From an uncultured Pelagibacteraceae bacterium (GTDB taxonomy: Bacteria > Pseudomonadota > Alphaproteobacteria > Pelagibacterales > Pelagibacteraceae), in NCBI GenBank assembly GCA_902576785.1, contig CACGWC010000002.1:1-64000 (forward strand): a DNA stretch of 64,000 nucleotides, given 5' to 3'. A program made the position numbers and the translations under genes. The notes below the pieces were generated by a model, which was given only the letters and a program-made list of their open reading frames with translations, was not told the origin of the DNA and ran no database searches. Shown here piece after piece: positions 62,962 through 64,000 of this stretch. Positions within the stretch are counted from its first letter, which is position 1; each line of letters opens with the position of its first letter.

Positions 62962-63743
62962 ACTAAACTAGGTATAATTTTTCTTAAATCCATAGAAAGC
63001 TTAGGGTTAATTTTTGAATAAATTACGCCCTTCCCTAATTTTTTTAATGCTAATATTTTTCCGTCTGGTGAAATAATTGCTGTATGACCAAATGTTTCTC
63101 TTTTAGGGGTATTTTTACCAGTTTGAGCTGGTGCAAAAATATAACAGAAATTTTCAATCGCCCTTGCTCTTAAAAGTGTTAACCAATGTTTTTGTCCCGT
63201 AAACTTTGTGAAAGCTGATGGAACAGCTATAAAACTTAAATTTTTTTTTGATAAATTCCTATAAAGTTCAGGAAATCTCAGATCAAAACAGATTGTAAAA
63301 CCTATTTTGCCCCAAGGTAAATTAGCCGTGACTAATTTATTTCCTGCTTTAAAAGTTTTACTTTCTTTATGTTGTTCTTTATTTGGAATTTTAACATCAA
63401 ACATATTAATTTTATCATAATATTTGACAATTTTTCCATTTGGTCCGACCAATATAGATCTATTTCTGAGTTTGTTTTTAACCTTAACGCAAATTGATCC
63501 GAGTAAAATCCATTTCTTATATTTTTTTGAAACTTCTCTAATTTTCATCAAAATTGGATCTTTATTCATTTCAAATGAATATTTAAAAAGTGTTTCTCTA
63601 CTACTAGACATCAAAGAAGAAGTTTCAGGTGTGATTATTAGATCAGATTTATTTTTTATAGCTTGATTTACGTATTTAATGATATCTTTAAAATTATTTT
63701 GATAATTTTCTCCACTAGATAATTGTATGCAAGCTATTTTCAT
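62958..63743 (-). CDS. Carbon-nitrogen hydrolase, omega-amidase/Nit2-like
   Basis: This 261-aa nitrilase-superfamily protein has the catalytic triad Glu40 (ITPETSS), Lys111 (YYDKINMFD) and Cys152 (ICFDLRFPEL), and the LLRARAIEN segment. The nearest types are Nit2/omega-amidase and deaminated glutathione amidase. It probably hydrolyses alpha-ketoglutaramate or similar amides in the cytoplasm. It overlaps the end of the oppositely oriented dehydrogenase gene by four bases and overlaps the ABC permease gene upstream by four bases. Confidence 0.87.
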   Translation of the reverse strand: MKIACIQLSSGENYQNNFKDIIKYVNQAIKNKSDLIITPETSSLMSSSRETLFKYSFEMNKDPILMKIREVSKKYKKWILLGSICVKVKNKLRNRSILVGPNGKIVKYYDKINMFDVKIPNKEQHKESKTFKAGNKLVTANLPWGKIGFTICFDLRFPELYRNLSKKNLSFIAVPSAFTKFTGQKHWLTLLRARAIENFCYIFAPAQTGKNTPKRETFGHTAIISPDGKILALKKLGKGVIYSKINPKLSMDLRKIIPSLV

Positions 63744-64000
63744 GTTTGAAATCCATATTTTTTTTCTAAATATTTAATTACATTATGAATTATAAAAGTC
63801 ATAAACAAGTAAATACCTCCTGCCACAATAAATACCTCAACAGGCTTAAATGTTGTTGAAATTATATATTTAGCAACACCAGTTAAGTCCATAAGTGTGA
63901 CTGTACTTGCCAAGGATGTACCTTTAAGCATTAAAATAATTTCATTACCATAAGCTGGTAAAGATTGTTTAATTGCAATAGGAATTTGTATTTTTGTAAA
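63740..64000 (-). CDS. Polar amino-acid ABC transporter permease (partial, C-terminus only)
   Basis: The last 86 codons of a HisM/GlnP-type permease; the gene continues beyond the right edge. The visible part has the end of the EAA loop (AIKQSLPAYGNEIILMLKGTSLASTV, the family's conserved segment), one membrane helix (about the FIVAGGIYLFMTFII segment) and a basic C-terminus. It overlaps the amidase gene by four bases. It probably imports amino acids whose nitrogen metabolism the amidase serves. Confidence 0.85.
   Translation of the reverse strand, partial: FTKIQIPIAIKQSLPAYGNEIILMLKGTSLASTVTLMDLTGVAKYIISTTFKPVEVFIVAGGIYLFMTFIIHNVIKYLEKKYGFQT

Noticed and set aside
1-64000. CRISPR arrays or insertion sequences
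   Set aside because: No regularly spaced repeats and no transposase or integrase genes were seen anywhere in the window.

Overview
The window looks like a chromosome segment from a SAR11-type alphaproteobacterium (Pelagibacterales). This is judged from the very low GC content, lysine-, isoleucine- and asparagine-rich proteins, tiny intergenic gaps, many TAATG/ATGA overlaps, and the gene families present (nuo operon, lon-clpX-clpP-tig, ugp and TRAP transporters, GMC dehydrogenase, serine-glyoxylate-type aminotransferase). No gene-free stretch exceeds about 300 bases; the longest gaps (about 130-230 bases) are described individually.

Layout. 1-2764: nuoABCDE, read leftward, with nuoE cut by the window edge. 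2848-3006: tRNA-Asp and tRNA-Val. 3007-5029: a small cassette of three unknown genes bracketed by the intact tRNA-Val and a perfect 43-bp copy of its 5' half, so probably an old integration. 5072-10986: the proteostasis block lon, clpX, clpP, tig, followed by tRNA-Leu. 11155-12417: a 59-aa membrane protein, a beta-hydroxyacid dehydrogenase and another small membrane protein. 12447-16310: an accessory region with a ribbon-helix-helix-like small protein, a DUF2130 coiled-coil/PDDEXK protein, a second PDDEXK (NucS-like) protein, a helical unknown, a small membrane protein and an unknown gene behind paired palindromes. 16313-21503: a tight operon with two pentameric ligand-gated ion channel homologues (one carrying a PDZ-like domain), a Tat-exported flavin amine oxidase, a DUF805 protein and a PrsW-type intramembrane protease.

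21691-34384: a glycerol-phosphate regulon. It holds a histidine phosphatase, glpK, a periplasmic 5'-nucleotidase, a 2H phosphoesterase, a glycerophosphodiesterase, ugpC, two tandem ugpE copies, ugpA and ugpB, with divergent glpD and a family 5 uracil-DNA glycosylase. Together they would hydrolyse, import and oxidise glycerophosphodiesters or glycerol-3-phosphate. 34376-41242: YbgC thioesterase, a DUF3047 protein, zinc alcohol dehydrogenase, NCS1 permease and a TRAP transporter. 41378-44315: GMC dehydrogenase, TerC-family exporter and an SDR split by a frameshift. 44342-50907: small secreted proteins, M23 peptidase, a hydratase-like protein, a creatinase-like M24 protein and an M16 protease. 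50923-55503: a 1526-aa helicase-nuclease, a candidate defence gene. 55554-64000: secreted unknowns, a renalase-like flavoprotein, then a glyoxylate aminotransferase divergent from an enolase-superfamily dehydratase and a FAD/Fe-S 2-hydroxyacid dehydrogenase, an omega-amidase-like nitrilase and the end of a polar amino-acid ABC permease.

The strongest candidates for undescribed biology are the channel/amine-oxidase operon (16313-21503), the two-nuclease RHH cluster (12447-15319), the helicase-nuclease (50923-55503) and the tRNA-Val-flanked cassette (3007-5029). All functional statements come from reading motifs and family resemblance; no database search was run.
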